Assembly: GCA_009760855.2 (NCBI GenBank)
Contig: WPIO01000360.1
Span: forward strand, 1 to 64,000
DNA from: Cristatella mucedo
Taxonomy: Eukaryota; Bryozoa; Phylactolaemata; Cristatellidae
Length of the DNA: 64,000 nucleotides
Direction: 5' to 3'
Shown: piece after piece, positions 22,408 to 61,086 of the stretch
Numbering within the stretch: the first letter of the stretch is position 1
Layout of the letters: every line of letters starts with the position of its first letter
Notes under the pieces: model-generated
The model's input: the letters and a program-made list of their open reading frames with translations, nothing else
What the model was told of the DNA's origin: nothing
Databases searched by the model: none
Position numbers and translations under genes: made by a program

Positions 22408-24741
22408 AGATCCGGACTAACTGTCCATCGACAGGCATATGAAGACTACTGTAGGTCGTACCAATCGATCCTAGCAAAGGCTAAGTCTAGTTTTTAATTA
22501 TAATAATAATAATATTGCACTTGATACAGCGCCTTCAGAGAACTTAATCTCTTTCTAGGCGCTTTACATTTGCTGCAAAGTGATACGCAACAGAATAGCA
22601 AGTAAAATCATGCTTGAAAAACAAACAAAATGAATAATATAAAATTTTATAAAAATAATATAAAATAATATAAAATTATATAAAAAAATTGTTGAATCAC
22701 AGATGCACAATCCAAAAATGCTGATGTCGACAATAAACCATCTCCTCAACCGTTCCCAGACTAGCTCCTTACCTGATGATCCTAATAATGGTCTAGCCGA
22801 TCGCTTCTCTCGATTCTTTGTGCAGAAGATAGACAAGATCAGGGAATCCATCCCTGCGATGACAACCTCCCCACTAGAATGCTGTTCCTCGGTTCCTGGC
22901 AGCACCTCAATGTCTGCATTTAAGCAGGTCACTAGTGATCTAGTCCTAAAGTTCGTATCTCAATCAAAGAAGACAACAAGTCCTCTGGACCCTATTCCCA
23001 CTGTCCTGCTCCTACGTTGCATTGATCTGCTGCTGCCATGCATAACTAACATAATTAATATGTCATTAGCCTCAGGTCATGTCCCAGCACCTTTCAAAAA
23101 AGCTGTAGTCAGGCCACTTCTCAAGAAAGCTACACTTGACCAAGAGAACTTGAGCAACTACCGCCCAGTTTCCCTTCTACCATTCCTATCAAAGACACTC
23201 GAACGGGTCGTGGCAGACCAGCTGAACTCGTATATCGAAACCTCACACCTTGCTAGTAAGCTCCAGTCTGGCTTTAGAGCTAATCACTCCACAGAGTCAG
23301 CATTACTTCGGGTATACAACGACCTACTTAGGAATGCAGACATGGGTAGAGTGTCTCTGCTTGTTTTGCTCGATCTTTCGGCTGCTTTTGATACCATCGA
23401 TCACAAAGTTCTTCTAGAGCGCCTCTCATCTCGCCTGGGCATCACTAGCACTGCTCTGCAGTGGTTAAGGTCCTATCTCAGTGGGAGACTCCAGAGTATT
23501 GACATGAATGGACAAAGATCATCTGAAGTACCTCTGAAATATGGAGTACCTCAGGGCTCAGTGCTAGGTCCGGTTCGTTTCACGGTGTATACTCTGCCTC
23601 TTGCTGATGTGATTGCCAAGCACAATCTAGGCTTTCACTTCTATGCGGATGACACTCAGTTGTACCTTTGCTTTGATCCCTCCCAGCCTTCGAGCACGTC
23701 AAATTCTCTCAACTCACTTGCTGCATGCATTGATGACATCCGCACATGGATGGCAGCAAATTTTCTAAAACTTAACGATGATAAAACTAACTTACTAGTT
23801 ATGGGAAAACCCAGTGTGATCCAGAGATTGGAAAGGCTGACTGTCAAAAATGGCTCTGCCAGCATATCTCTAGTTGAATCAGCTCGAAATCTAGGTGTCA
23901 TATTCCAAGGCGACCTCTCGTTAGACGACCATATCAGCTCCACAGTCAAATCCGCCTTTTTTCAGCTTCATAACATTGCTAAAATTCGGGCCTGTTTAGA
24001 TAAAGATACCACGTCCAAGTTGGTCCATGCATTCGTGACATCCCGTCTCGACTTCTGCAATTCACTGCTCACTGGCCTACCAGCATGTGCGATCAGGCGA
24101 TTGCAGCTGGTGCAAAACTCTGCTGCTAGGCTTGCCTGTCGTGAGCGTCGCAGTTGCCACATTACTCCACTTCTCGCCGACCTGCACTGGCTACCAGTCA
24201 AGCAACGGATTGACTTCAAGGTTTTGTCGCTCACTTTTAGGTCCCTTCATTCTATGGCTCCAGCCTATCTGTCAGATATACTACCCCATCAGGCTAAGCA
24301 TCGTACCACCCGCTTTTCGGAATCCAACAGTCTAGAAATACCTCAGACAAACCTCAAATCCTTTGGAGACCATGCATTTAGTTCATATGCTCCCAAAGCC
24401 TGGAACTCCCTCCCGACCTGCGTCAAAACATCCCCTGACCTGACCACATTTAAAAGGAACCTAAAACACACCTATTTAGGACAGCATTTAGTGGGTCCCT
24501 GTGATTCGTCCTTGATGTGCTTATGCGTGCTGACACTGTGCATGCTGCCACTAACCACATTTGCATGCTGACCCTGTGCATGTCACCCCTAACCATATTA
24601 TTCATTTCGTTAGTTTTTTCAAGCATGATTTTACTTACCATTCAATTGCATTTCACTTTACAGCAAATGTAAAGCGCCTAGAGAGAGATTGAGTTCTCTG
24701 AGGGCTCTTTATCAAGTGAATTATTGTTATTATTATTATTA
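22408..24741 (+). mobile_element. LINE-A copy with a nearly complete RT ORF
   Basis: 5'-truncated element; the endonuclease is absent. Upstream element sequence (22408-22494) is separated from the rest by a nested minus-strand LINE-A 3' end. The 622-codon frame 22703-24571 holds SPLDPIPT, RPVSLLPFLSK, FRANHSTES, motif A LDLSAAFDTIDH, motif B GVPQGSVLGP, motif C FHFYADDTQLY and the thumb/C-terminal region ending in TFKRNLK. A one-base deletion in an A run near 24470, compared with the 43-kb copy, changes the last ~30 residues. The 3' end carries the hairpin (24672-24711) and an (ATT)n tail. RT copies RNA at the target site; this copy cannot be autonomous without an endonuclease. Confidence 0.9.
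22495..22687 (-). mobile_element. Solo LINE-A 3' end nested in a LINE-A copy
   Basis: The tail (TAATAA)n at 22499-22513, the hairpin and about 90 nt more are present in reverse up to about 22640, followed by about 45 nt of AT-rich filler. LINE-A sequence on the plus strand stops at ctaagtctag (22490) and resumes at ttgttgaatcac (about 22688). The copy at 287-2400 has the two parts adjacent, which proves the insertion. Confidence 0.75.
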
Positions 24742-26049
24742 GTCTCTTCGGATCTGTCACGCTCGATACCCTATTTCTATTTCAAGTGTAACGACATTCA
24801 GTGCCTTTTTAACGATTTCTTACGTCCAACAATATAATGTAATTTACCTCTGTTCTCAACTCAACAAATGAACCCAGACCAAGTGGGTGTAACGTAAGTA
24901 AATTTTCTATCGGTTTTTTCTTGAAATCCTAAGCGGTCTTTGGTACTCCTGAAGCCAGCAGACTTTATCTCACGCAACGAATGGAAATTGGGTACAATAG
25001 CTTTAGTCTGGAAATATTTGCCAAGGTCGCCAGCACGAGAAGAAATGTCTCCGCCTAAGGTCTGTGCAAGTTATTTCCAAACTTTGGGACCAGCCAAGCA
25101 AAAGCTTCTGCCGCCATCAGTTTCAAATCTCAGGAACAGAAAAGCAAGGTCCTTAGAAAGACTTGAAAGTGGTGCAGCAGTTCAGCTAGGTATCAAGAAC
25201 GTTAGCCACCCAATTGAATATGATATCACTTTTGTGCTGTACATTAATTTATTTCCACTATGTACATTAATTAAGTACATTAATTATTGGCGTATTTCTT
25301 GAAATAATCTGAGACGAATAATGCTAAACGTGTACATTGTTTAGGGACTAAATCAGAAGAAGACATACGTAAAATATTTTAAGAATGGAAAGGAGAGGGA
25401 TAAGCCAAATCATACTCAAACCTCGCGAGCAATCATAGTTCAGACACACGTTACCACATGTGCTAAGAAAAATACCGATGATCACCTTGTGGAGCTGATT
25501 CAACAAGATAGGAACCTGTCGGGCTAGGCTGGAACGATAAGATTGCAGAGTCTTCTGAACCTGGTGGAATATCAAAAAATAATGTTGAAAATACAGTTCT
25601 AAAATTGCATCAGGATGACTATTGAATTTTAGTCACATGAAAAAGATATCAATAATATCTCGTTATTTCTGTAATGAAATGATAACTCTTGGATCGTATC
25701 GTTTTTCTACACAGAAACAATCTACCACCGGTAGCCGGTGAACGTTGAAATTACTTCAACATGGTTAAACGTCTATTAGTAAACGGAGAGGAAATAAGTC
25801 AATCGTGACTACTACATTAACCAAATTAATATAACTGCTTACTGTCTTTGCTGCTTATTGTTAGCAAAATTGACTGAAACCTATCGATCTTCATTTGAGT
25901 TAAATGATGAATTCAAAAATTAGAAAAATCCGAAAAATGATGGTTGTTTGAAAAACGTTTGAGCCGTCGCAAAGTTTCTGCTACTCGGAAAGAAGCTAAA
26001 CAGAGGACAATTAGTAGTACTGAAATTAACGGAGACGTTTAATTCAATT
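24742..26049. other. Unassigned stretch before the hAT remnant
   Basis: A plus frame of 120 codons at 24940-25302 (starting near LLKPADFISRNEWK, then SPPKVCASYFQTLG) is not recognised. The part from about 25350 may be the 5' portion of the hAT element, since it is AT-rich with broken frames like the rest. Confidence 0.25.
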
Positions 26050-27850
26050 GTATTCAAAAAGACGTTGGCGATATATTTTGAAAAGAAAACTTGACTTTAT
26101 TAAATTATCTTGCTTTGAAAAACTTGGCACAGCGTGTCCGCGAAGAAAGTTTGAGTTTATATGGGCATACAAATGATGAAGGCTTTTATTTCATATTCGA
26201 GCTCTTCAATATGATCCACTTTTGGATAAAATTGTTAAATATACATTAAAAATCTAGGATCTGTTCGTTGTTAGTCACCAAAATTTCAAAGTTATTGCAT
26301 TCATCTACATGCAAGAACTGCAAAAAAGTAAGTTATAAACAGATATACAAATAAACAAGTTGTACGGTTTTATCGTCGATTATACTGCTTATCTAGGACC
26401 ACCGGAGCAGCTTGCCCGAGTAATCAGATATCTCGATGTGGATTTTTAATGTAAGAAAGTTATGAACAGAGAAACATTTTTAGTTATTGTTGAGGTTCAC
26501 AAAAAAGATGCAGCAAACCTTAAAAGGCAATCATAGAGAGTCTTAAATTCAAAAATTTCTGCTGGGCCAACTGTCGGTTCTAATGCGATGATAATACTGC
26601 TCTGAATAAATGCCAGAAATCTTAAAGCATCATTTGCCAACTGTGACAACAACCATACCAATTCATTTAGAACTATACTCTTCTCTAAAACAGGATGCTG
26701 TTGTCGCAACATTTTTTGGGACAGTTATAAGTGTTTATTCATTTTTTTATTGCCCAACTCTTTGTTGAAATAAGTTGGAAAATTACCGCCTTTCGCAGTA
26801 AAGCCGGAATCTGATACACGCTGCCGTCAAAGCAGTACACGAAGGACTTGACGAACTGGCAGAGCTGCTGTAAAGCGTGTCAGAAGATCTATCAAAGAGG
26901 TTTGAAACAGGACGTGGCGCAGTACAGCTGCTTTCAAGAATACTAATTTTAACTTAATACTTTAACTAGAGTTCTGGAATACTGTTTTCTGCAACATTGA
27001 CAAAAGCCACAAATGGTTTCAGGATTCTACGATGAATTTTAGAGAAGCAGCAGACAATCTTGAATCCCTGAAGCAAAAGCCTATTGAAGTTCGCAGCAAT
27101 CTGAGTGAAACTGCTGCACAAATTGTGAAAGATAAATGCACAGCTTGGGGCATTGAAATTGAGAGAAGAATGAGGCAACCAAATGGCTTTCCGGATAACG
27201 CAAAATAGATGCCAGATTTACAGCTAAAGAAGAATTTACGCACGTCACGACAAAATTGAGATTGATCGTATTTAACATAATATATTGAAGTGTTTTTTGG
27301 CGTAAAGGAAGGGGACATAAAACGTAGATTTAAACAAGATGTGCTCTCTGAAACTGATGCCGACAAATTGCGTGAAAGCTTCATAGATTTTGGATTGTTT
27401 TACGGCAGCAACGTCAACGGTAGGAAGCGAATGTAAAGCGCCTAGAGAAAGATTGAGTTCTCTGGGGGCTTAATCAAGTGCATCGTTATTAACATTATTG
27501 TTATTATTATTGAAGATTTCAAAATTTTGCTTACGACGAGGATTGAAAATTTATCAAAAACTCCAAGGAATCTTCTACATTTTATTGTTGCAAATGAAGA
27601 TGATGTATTTTCGAATCGGTGCGTTACTCTCAAAAGTCTTCTGACAGTTGCAATATCAATAGTGAGCTGTGAATGATCTTTCAGAAACTTAAAACTTATT
27701 TTATCGTATTTGCTCGCTTCAATTGGGCAGTACCATCTTGGCAACTTGGAAATTCTCAGCAGTGAAAAGAAACATTTGTAGAAGTTTACAGCAATGTCGT
27801 CATTGACTCATTTACGACGGTGAAGTCAGGGGAAGTCTATCACTAAGATT
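26050..27850 (+). mobile_element. Decayed hAT transposase (ZMYM1-like type)
   Basis: Plus-strand pieces in hAT order: YTAYLGPPEQLARVIRYLDVDF-like (about 26380-26450, the catalytic-domain segment usually seen as EQLS-RYVD), a degraded middle (26800-27250), and the C-terminal dimerisation motif at 27660-27770, where SFRNLKLILSYL and HLGNLEILS are clear. The Cys-Glu before it is followed by a TGA. Multiple stops and frameshifts are present. A LINE-A 3' end interrupts it at 27429-27512. Confidence 0.7.
27429..27512 (+). mobile_element. Solo LINE-A 3' end inside the hAT remnant
   Basis: gaatgtaaagcgcctagag, attgagttctctgggggc and an (ATT)n-like tail form an 84-bp insertion consisting almost only of the hairpin and tail. 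hAT-like coding sequence lies on both sides. Confidence 0.75.
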
Positions 27851-28060
27851 TCGCAAGCTTAATAAATAGACACTGTGTAATCACCGTATTTTTACTAAAA
27901 ATATCATAATTGCAATCTTATGAGAATAAACAATATTTATAGCGTCGTGTTTTGATGTTGAATTTCTTTTATATTACTTCCTAAAAAAAATGCTTTTTTC
28001 AACTTTTCGAATGAAAACCGTGAGCCATCTGTGTAGTTCGTTGCCGGGTGCACAATATCG

Positions 28061-28620
28061 TAGTAATAATAATAATATATTTGATAAAGTCCGCTCCGGG
28101 AAGTCAATCACTTTCTAAGCCCTTCACGTCTACTGCAAAAATAGCACGATCGAATGGTTAGTAGTTGCATACTCAATAAACAACAAGAATTACATGCTTA
28201 GGGGTAACATACCCAGAGTCAGCATTCAAGTGTGGTTAGTGGCAGCATGCACACTATCAGCACGCATAAGTGCATCAAAGTCAAATCACAGGGACCCACT
28301 AAATGATTTCATATCTAGATGCGCTTTTAGTTTCTTTTCAAATGTGGACAAGTCAGTAGGCGTGACGCACGCGGGAGTGAGTCGCTGGCTTTGGGAGCAT
28401 GTGAACTCAAGGCATGGTCTAGAAAGGATTTGAGATTTGTACGAGGTATAGGTAAACAGTTAGATTATAAAAAAGCCGATGGTACGCTGCTTGGCCTGGC
28501 GGGAAAGTAGATCTTAGGAACGCTGCTGCTAGTGCGGTACACATTTTCAATTTGGGCAAGTTGAAGACACCACGGCCAGACAACCTTATCATTAGAAAAA
28601 CGTCTTCAGGGACAACCATA
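28061..28620 (-). mobile_element. LINE-A 3' fragment
   Basis: Starts with a (TAATAA)n tail and the hairpin region (ctccgggaagtcaatc, ctttctaagcccttcac), then ggggtaacatacccag, caagtgtggttagtggcagc and the C-terminal coding region up to about 28620. All landmarks are in the order of the 43-kb copy but more diverged. Confidence 0.7.
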
Positions 28621-29019
28621 GGGCCGAGGAAAGTCTGGGCTCTTGTCTATAGTAAAGAATAGTCCAGGGAGCGCTGGAAATTATTGAGGGCTTCAGCTTC
28701 ATGCGGCTAAGTGCATCAAACGGTGAAACCTGAGTACGAGCAGCGAAGCTGGCACAACTCGCTCGCGAAAGCCACGAATCAGGAAGCTGAAGTTGATTGG
28801 TCAGCGGCTCCTATTAGCATCCACATCGTGTTCTCGATCGCAGTTTAAAAGTGGCCGCTTAAAATACTCCTCCCTACTCCAGCGTCAGCTGACTGCGAAT
28901 CACCAGGGTAAGTAAGCGGCATCTTGAGAACCGTCAGCGATGTAAATGAGAGCAGATGATTAGCTAAGAATTATGCTAGCTGCGGCTTCATGTAGTGTAG
29001 TGTTTGAGCAGGCTTTCAG
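28621..29019. other. Unassigned spacer
   Basis: No frame or motif of note. It separates two LINE-A fragments of opposite orientation. Confidence 0.3.
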
Positions 29020-29400
29020 CTAGATAACGTTGCTAAAACTCTGAGTTGCTTAGATAAGGACACCACATCGAAGTTGGTCCATGGATTTTTGGCATCTCGT
29101 CTTGACTTCTGTAGCTCACTGCTTGCTGGCCTATCAGCATGTGCGATCGTGCTCTTACAGCTGGTGCAAAACTCTGCAGCTAGGCTTGTCTGTAGTGAGC
29201 GTCGCAGTTGCCACATTACTCCACTTCTAGCCGACCTGGGCTGGCTATTAGTCAAGCAATGGATCTACTTCAAGGTTTTGTCGCTCACTGTTAGGTCACT
29301 TCATTCTTTAGCTCCAGCCTTTCTATCAGATCTACTCTCCCACCAGGCCAAGCATCGTACCACCCACTTTTCGGAATCTAACCAAACTCTCACCAAAACA
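29020..29400 (+). mobile_element. LINE-A RT C-terminal fragment
   Basis: The frame reads LDKDTTSKLVHGFLASRLDF, CAIVLLQLVQNSAARLVCSE, CHITPLLADLGWL and SHQAKHRTTHFSESN, matching the C-terminal half of LINE-A. It is open for about 115 codons but lacks the catalytic RT motifs. Confidence 0.8.
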
Positions 29401-29849
29401 AACGCGTGGACCTGGTCCTAACTATAGAGCCACCTTAAGGGGAAATACCTGACCCGTGCTTAGGTCACATATGTCTAGGATGGGCCGCGACCTACATAGC
29501 AACGCAGGGCCATAACGACCAAACGCGCGACTAAAGGTGTGGGTTTAGTTGCACAGCTCCCTCAGCCGAGGTCCTGATGTCTGAAATGTCACTTTGCCAA
29601 AACTGAACGTCCTGAATTGAAGAGGTTACCGCCTCTACCTAACACGGAGAGGCAGTGAAAGCTGAGAATTTTTCACTAAGCAAAAACTATTCCTCCGTCT
29701 GCCTCTTCCAGGCGGGGGAGGAGTCCCTAAATTCTACTACACAGCTCCAAATCCCTTGCCATAATAGATCAGGCGCGAGATTCGGCAGGTTCAAAAATCT
29801 TTTAAATTTCTCCCTAGTTGAAGTACTAAAAATGTAGCTTGAATTGGAT
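29401..29849. other. Unassigned spacer
   Basis: Nothing recognised apart from short chance frames. Confidence 0.3.
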
Positions 29850-31085
29850 TCAGAGGTCCTAGCAAACTGTCGCCCCATTTTCTTTTTTCAAAACATCAAA
29901 CAATTGTCTAAGCAGCTTGTGGATAGAATAAATGGAATAAACTGTCAGACAAACTGTTGTCAGGATTCGAGTGAAACCGCACCACCGAAACTGCTCTCAT
30001 CCATATGAACAACGCCATCCTCAGCAGCAATAATAATAGTACTGCTACTGCTCTGGCCCTGTGTGACAGCCCTCAGCACGACCTGTCGTCGGGTTGGGTA
30101 GCGCGACCGAGCAACAAGTCTGCTGGCTCCAACACCAAAACCTTTATTCCACGCAACGCCAGCCAAGCCCAGTCTACACACACTAGATGGCTGCCGGCGT
30201 CGAGGGCTCTCTCCCTCCCCTCCCGTTGTACTCCTCCGGCAACCCTTATATTCCATGCATGCCTTGTTTTTCGCACTGTCGGGCCATTGTTCGTTCCGAA
30301 CCTGCCCGACAGCTGGCGGCAGTTTGTGGTACATTGATGTACCCACAGATGCCGCCAATGGATGGATTTTGTCAGGACTGCCGAGTCATCGTCTGCCCAT
30401 CCACCGGTCGTGAGCTTGCGGCTGTGTAGGCAGTCTGACAGCCCTCCGAGGCCTCCGCCCTGTGCTGGCAGGCTGCAAGCGTCGTGTTCTTCCACACCCT
30501 GCATGAGCTAAACTACGCATCTCCTTTGCTGAATGAGCTGTAGTGGCTCCTAGTTGATCCAGGGATCCAGCCTTAAATTGACCAGAAATTCGCACTACGG
30601 CTTGGCTCCTTGATACCAACTGCTCAACTGCTGCACCAGTTTCAGCCTCCCCGTGTCCTCAGGTCCTCTATGGACAATAAACTAGTTGTTCAATTCCTGC
30701 ACTTAAAGAATATTGACGGCATGCACTTTTGCTCAGCCGATCTTATATTGCCGAACTCGTGTGAACAACTCTCTCAGGCAAAGAAGTCTTTGTGGATGAG
30801 CTTGGATGGCTGCCGGTTGATCGACGGATATAGAGTAAAGTTCTTACGCCGGCCCACATGGCCTGCCACGGCTTGGATCCTTCCTTTTCAACTGCTAGAC
30901 TAGTTTTAGCCTGATCGAGCTCTCAGGTATGGAAACTAAACTAATTGTTCCATTCCTCTGCTTAAAGACCGTTGGCGACACATGCTGTTGCTCTGGAGTG
31001 TCAAGACTGAAACTCGCTTCCACAATTCTTACTAACCGACATATCTCTCTGCTGCCGCCCACGTCACATCATTTCCAGCCATCAT
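29850..31085 (+). mobile_element. Decayed LINE-B copy with internal insertion
   Basis: NCRPIFFF, then MNNAILSSNNNSTATALAL at 29865-30065 matches LINE-B's RT start (compare 13620-13700). About 30100-30480 is a GC-rich insert that does not match LINE-B and was not identified. LINE-B C-terminal sequence resumes at about 30500 (LLNEL, LHQFQPPRVLRSSMDNKLVV) and seems partly duplicated at 30790-31060 (a second GWLPVD-like start at 30805 and a second fragment of the same segment at 30880-31030). Confidence 0.65.
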
Positions 31086-31089
31086 GAGC

Positions 31090-31372
31090 AGCTATTTCTT
31101 AGAAACCTCAAATCCTTTGGAGACCGTGCATTTAGTAAGTATGCTTCCAAAGCCTGTAACTCACTTCCGACTTGCCTCGATATCCCTTGATTTGACCACA
31201 TTTAAAAAGAAACTAAAAACGCACCGATTTCTCACATTTGGTGGGTCCACGTGATTCGTATTTTAGGTGTTTATGAGGGGTGGCAATGTGCACACTGCCA
31301 GTAACCATTATTGCATGCTGAAAATGTGCATGTCATCCTTAATCGTGTTATTCTTGTTGTTTATTTACCATG
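31090..31372 (+). mobile_element. LINE-A 3' fragment
   Basis: Starts in the C-terminal region (NPLETVHLVS, then FKKKLKTHRF in frame pieces) and continues into the 3' UTR (gcacactgccagtaacc, gcatgctgaaaatgtgcatgtc). It stops before the hairpin, so its 3' end is lost or was replaced. Confidence 0.65.
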
Positions 31373-33074
31373 CTGAGAAGCAGAAGCAGAGCATACAGAA
31401 ATGAAGGAAATCACGCTGCACTTTAATGTAGGTTTATGTAAAAGGCACAGGCTGGATATGACACACCGAAGCCTAGTGAGCACTCACCAGGCCGAGGCAG
31501 GGAGCGGAATTCTAGTTCGCCTGTCTTGCTCTGAGCAGCTGTGCGGTTGCTTGGTGCACAGACGCTTGCGGCTTGTGGCCCTTAAGTGGCATGCGGCCCG
31601 ATAACCAGCTATGTACGAACGGCTATATGCAGCCTAGAGGACCTGTCACGTTCCGATTGGCCGGTCGGCTGCAGGAGTCGGCTGCTAGCTCGGCAGACTA
31701 AGAACTCAAACAAAACAGTCTTCGAAATATATGTGGAGCCTTACGGACGATAGTTAAATAAACAACAGGCGAATCACTCTCAGCGGGTTAGAGCACTGAG
31801 TTCGCTTGCTACTTAAAGTTCTTCCTGCCGGCTGCAGGCTTAGCAGATTGGATAATCAATCTCATCAGTCAAGATATCAGCTAAGGTAAATAGTTTGACT
31901 GTCTTAGAAGACAAATGTTCTCGATCTGACTCGAAATGGCAGTGTAAAGCGATCTGCGGTCGGAGCCCTTCTCATCTCTCAGGGTATGGCTAGCGGCCAT
32001 CGCTGCGGTCTTAGTCGGCCTCTCGGGGCAGCCTAGTCATTAACTCTGAAATTGCTATTCATTATCGGCGATATTCTGTTGCGAAACACCTCTGCTAAGC
32101 CGACATAACCTTCTGAGAGGCTGAAACCACCAAATGCCGTAGCAACATTACCAGAGCTGTCAGCCCGCTTTGCTAAGCAATTGTTTAATGGGCCCGTAAT
32201 TGATTGGCTTTCAGCTGTGCACCTCTGGGCTAGGAAGCTTCCCGTTGGTTCGAGGCACCACCTGTCGGTAGCTGCTGCTTCTTGGCGACTTTGGCGACTG
32301 TGGCTTTGGCTGTGATTAGAACTCTTCAGCTGCCAGCGTTCACCCAGCCCCGAGGTCCTAGCCAAGAAGATGGGTAGGTATGGTGGTAGTTCGATCGGCT
32401 TGCTAAACAGTGGTGCCTGGCGGCATAGCCTGCTCGAGGCCAGTACTACCTGGATAGCATCTACTTTGACGGCTGGTCAATGTGGCCATCTGCACTGCAT
32501 GCTTTGACTCTGCTTAAAAAGCAGTGTACGCTCATGGATAGCAGTGGGGTATCAGTCAGTGTTACGTCAATTATAATACAATAAACGCAATTCACTGGGC
32601 TAAAAGAAATTTGTCCCGAACAGGTAGATCTTTAGCTGAGAATTCAACAAGTCATCTCAGGCACTGGCTGTAGCCATATGCAAGCTCCCGCCTTTTGGTC
32701 CGCACGAACTTAATGCTCAATCCTCGTATGATTTTAATGTAGTCCAAGGAACGGCATGATCACTACAATCTGAGGATTTGATTGGGCTGGGCGAAAGCAC
32801 ACTGGAGGAACAATCAAGCAGGATTAAGTAAGCGAGTAGGATTAAGAAAGTGATGCAAGCGACCCGTAAGCTAGACAACGAATATTTAAATCTATTCGAA
32901 GCGCGACAGGGAGCAAGTAGAGCATAGAGACAGGTGTACAAGCCAAGTTGGAGTTTTCTATGCTTGCACGAGCAAACTTAGTATGTCACAGTCAGGTGAC
33001 TTATTTCACCGCTCAGTTGCACTGCTGCTTCAGTGGTTGTTTAAAGATAAAAGCAAAAGTTCAAAAATAAGAAT
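31373..33074. other. Long unassigned stretch
   Basis: Plus frame 31401-31604 (67 codons) and minus frame 32033-32365 (110 codons) are not recognised. No splice-site-flanked SRCR exon was found although I looked for one. The stretch lies between two LINE-A insertions, upstream of the main gene. Confidence 0.3.
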
Positions 33075-33258
33075 TTGATGCTGACCCTGCGCTTGTCACC
33101 CATAACCATGTTATTCATTTTGTTTGTTTGTCAAGCATGATTTTACTCACCATTCAATTGCATTTTCCTTTAATTAAATGTAAAGCGCCTAGAGAGAGAT
33201 TGAGTTCTCTGAGGGCGCTTTATCAAGTGTATTATTATTATTATTACTATTATTATAT
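33075..33258 (+). mobile_element. LINE-A 3' end, well preserved
   Basis: Contains the 3' UTR (gctgaccctgcgcttgtcaccc), the hairpin with perfect outer arms (aaagcgcc and ggcgcttt at 33181-33220) and an (ATT)n tail. It is one of the cleanest examples of the terminal hairpin. Confidence 0.85.
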
Positions 33259-33624
33259 CTCCACAAAGAATCAAGTTCATAAAAATATTAAGGGTGCACC
33301 TACGAAGAGAGCGTTTCGAATGCTTAGGCCACAATATTTCTCGTAGAGTCTCACACTATTGCTGCCTGCTCAGCTCCGACACAGGTGACGTGCCTAATGA
33401 CAAACACTGACTACCCGCAATTCGTAAGAATCATGATCAACTATTTACAACTCTCGTGAAAGAGCAAAAAATTAACCGCATATTACAGCTAGTGTAGCAT
33501 CCAACTCAAGGTAGACTCGTTCTAAACTTGTCGTATCGAACACTATGAGCTCTTATTCACTGATCAGCAGCCCATCATCAGAGAAACCTGCTTCGGGCAG
33601 GTTTCGTCGTTATTTTTCGCCTCC

Positions 33625-33812
33625 AATATATATATTATATAATATATATATATATATATTTGATATATTGAATTTTATTTAATATATATATATATATTGA
33701 TATATATATATATATATTGATATATTGACATATATATATTATATAATATATATTATATAATATATATATATATTATATATATATATTATATATATTATAT
33801 ATATTTATTTAT
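33625..33812 (+). repeat. (TA)n-rich tract
   Basis: About 185 nt of TATA and TATTGATA units, interrupted several times. Confidence 0.93.
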
Positions 33813-34620
33813 AGCCTCCAAGTAACGCAAGCGCCGACTCAGTCAGTATTATTATGCCACAAAGGCGCTCGCATCTGGATAAAAAGCGAACGCTCTATTA
33901 GCTTCGTTATTTATTGCATTTCTTATCTGGTAAGCAACTGCTACTTCATGTACTCACCGCACGAAGGGATCGCTCCCGTTGCGAAATCTGCCTTCGCGGC
34001 AAACGAGGAAGTAGGAATGGGCATCTTGGAAATTTACCGGGAGATTAAGACACTCGCTGTCCCTAAATAATTCATAGAAACAATTTTAAATATTCACGGG
34101 ACCTCCACCTATATTCAGGTCGGATTGATAGTGTTCTGCCTTTTGCCGCCGCCTGGACAATGACGCTCACCGCGAAGGGACGCTAGCTGAGCAGCGAAAA
34201 TCACATCGCTTTATCTGGCAGGAAAAAACTGCCTTGCTCTTAATTTCAACCTCCGAGACTCATACATTTATTATATGCTAAAATTATTATGCGTCTATCT
34301 GCCTTCCTTACCGATGACGAATGCTGTTTCAGACGCAATGTATGTTCTCCGATCAAGTCTAGCTAAGATTATTTCTGCAATTGACCATTTCATCTTACTG
34401 GCTACAGCACCAGTTAAGTGGCTTTCACACAAGCCAAGCCTCTGATCTTTCAAAGAAAAATCCTGCAGCTGAGATGTGATTACTGATACTTGTAGAAGGG
34501 AGCTCAGATTTGAAAACATTATCAATTATTTATGACTGCCATTCGCTTCAGGCTGGTCAAAATAAGAAAACATCTATTCTCTCATGAAAAGTGCTCTACG
34601 CACTTGTATTAGATTGCACA
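33813..34620. other. 5' flank of the SRCR gene
   Basis: This 0.8 kb precedes the proposed start codon. No TATA box, CpG cluster or upstream coding exon stood out. The transcription start could lie here or further upstream with a non-coding exon. Confidence 0.35.
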
Positions 34621-61086
<26,466 letters not shown>

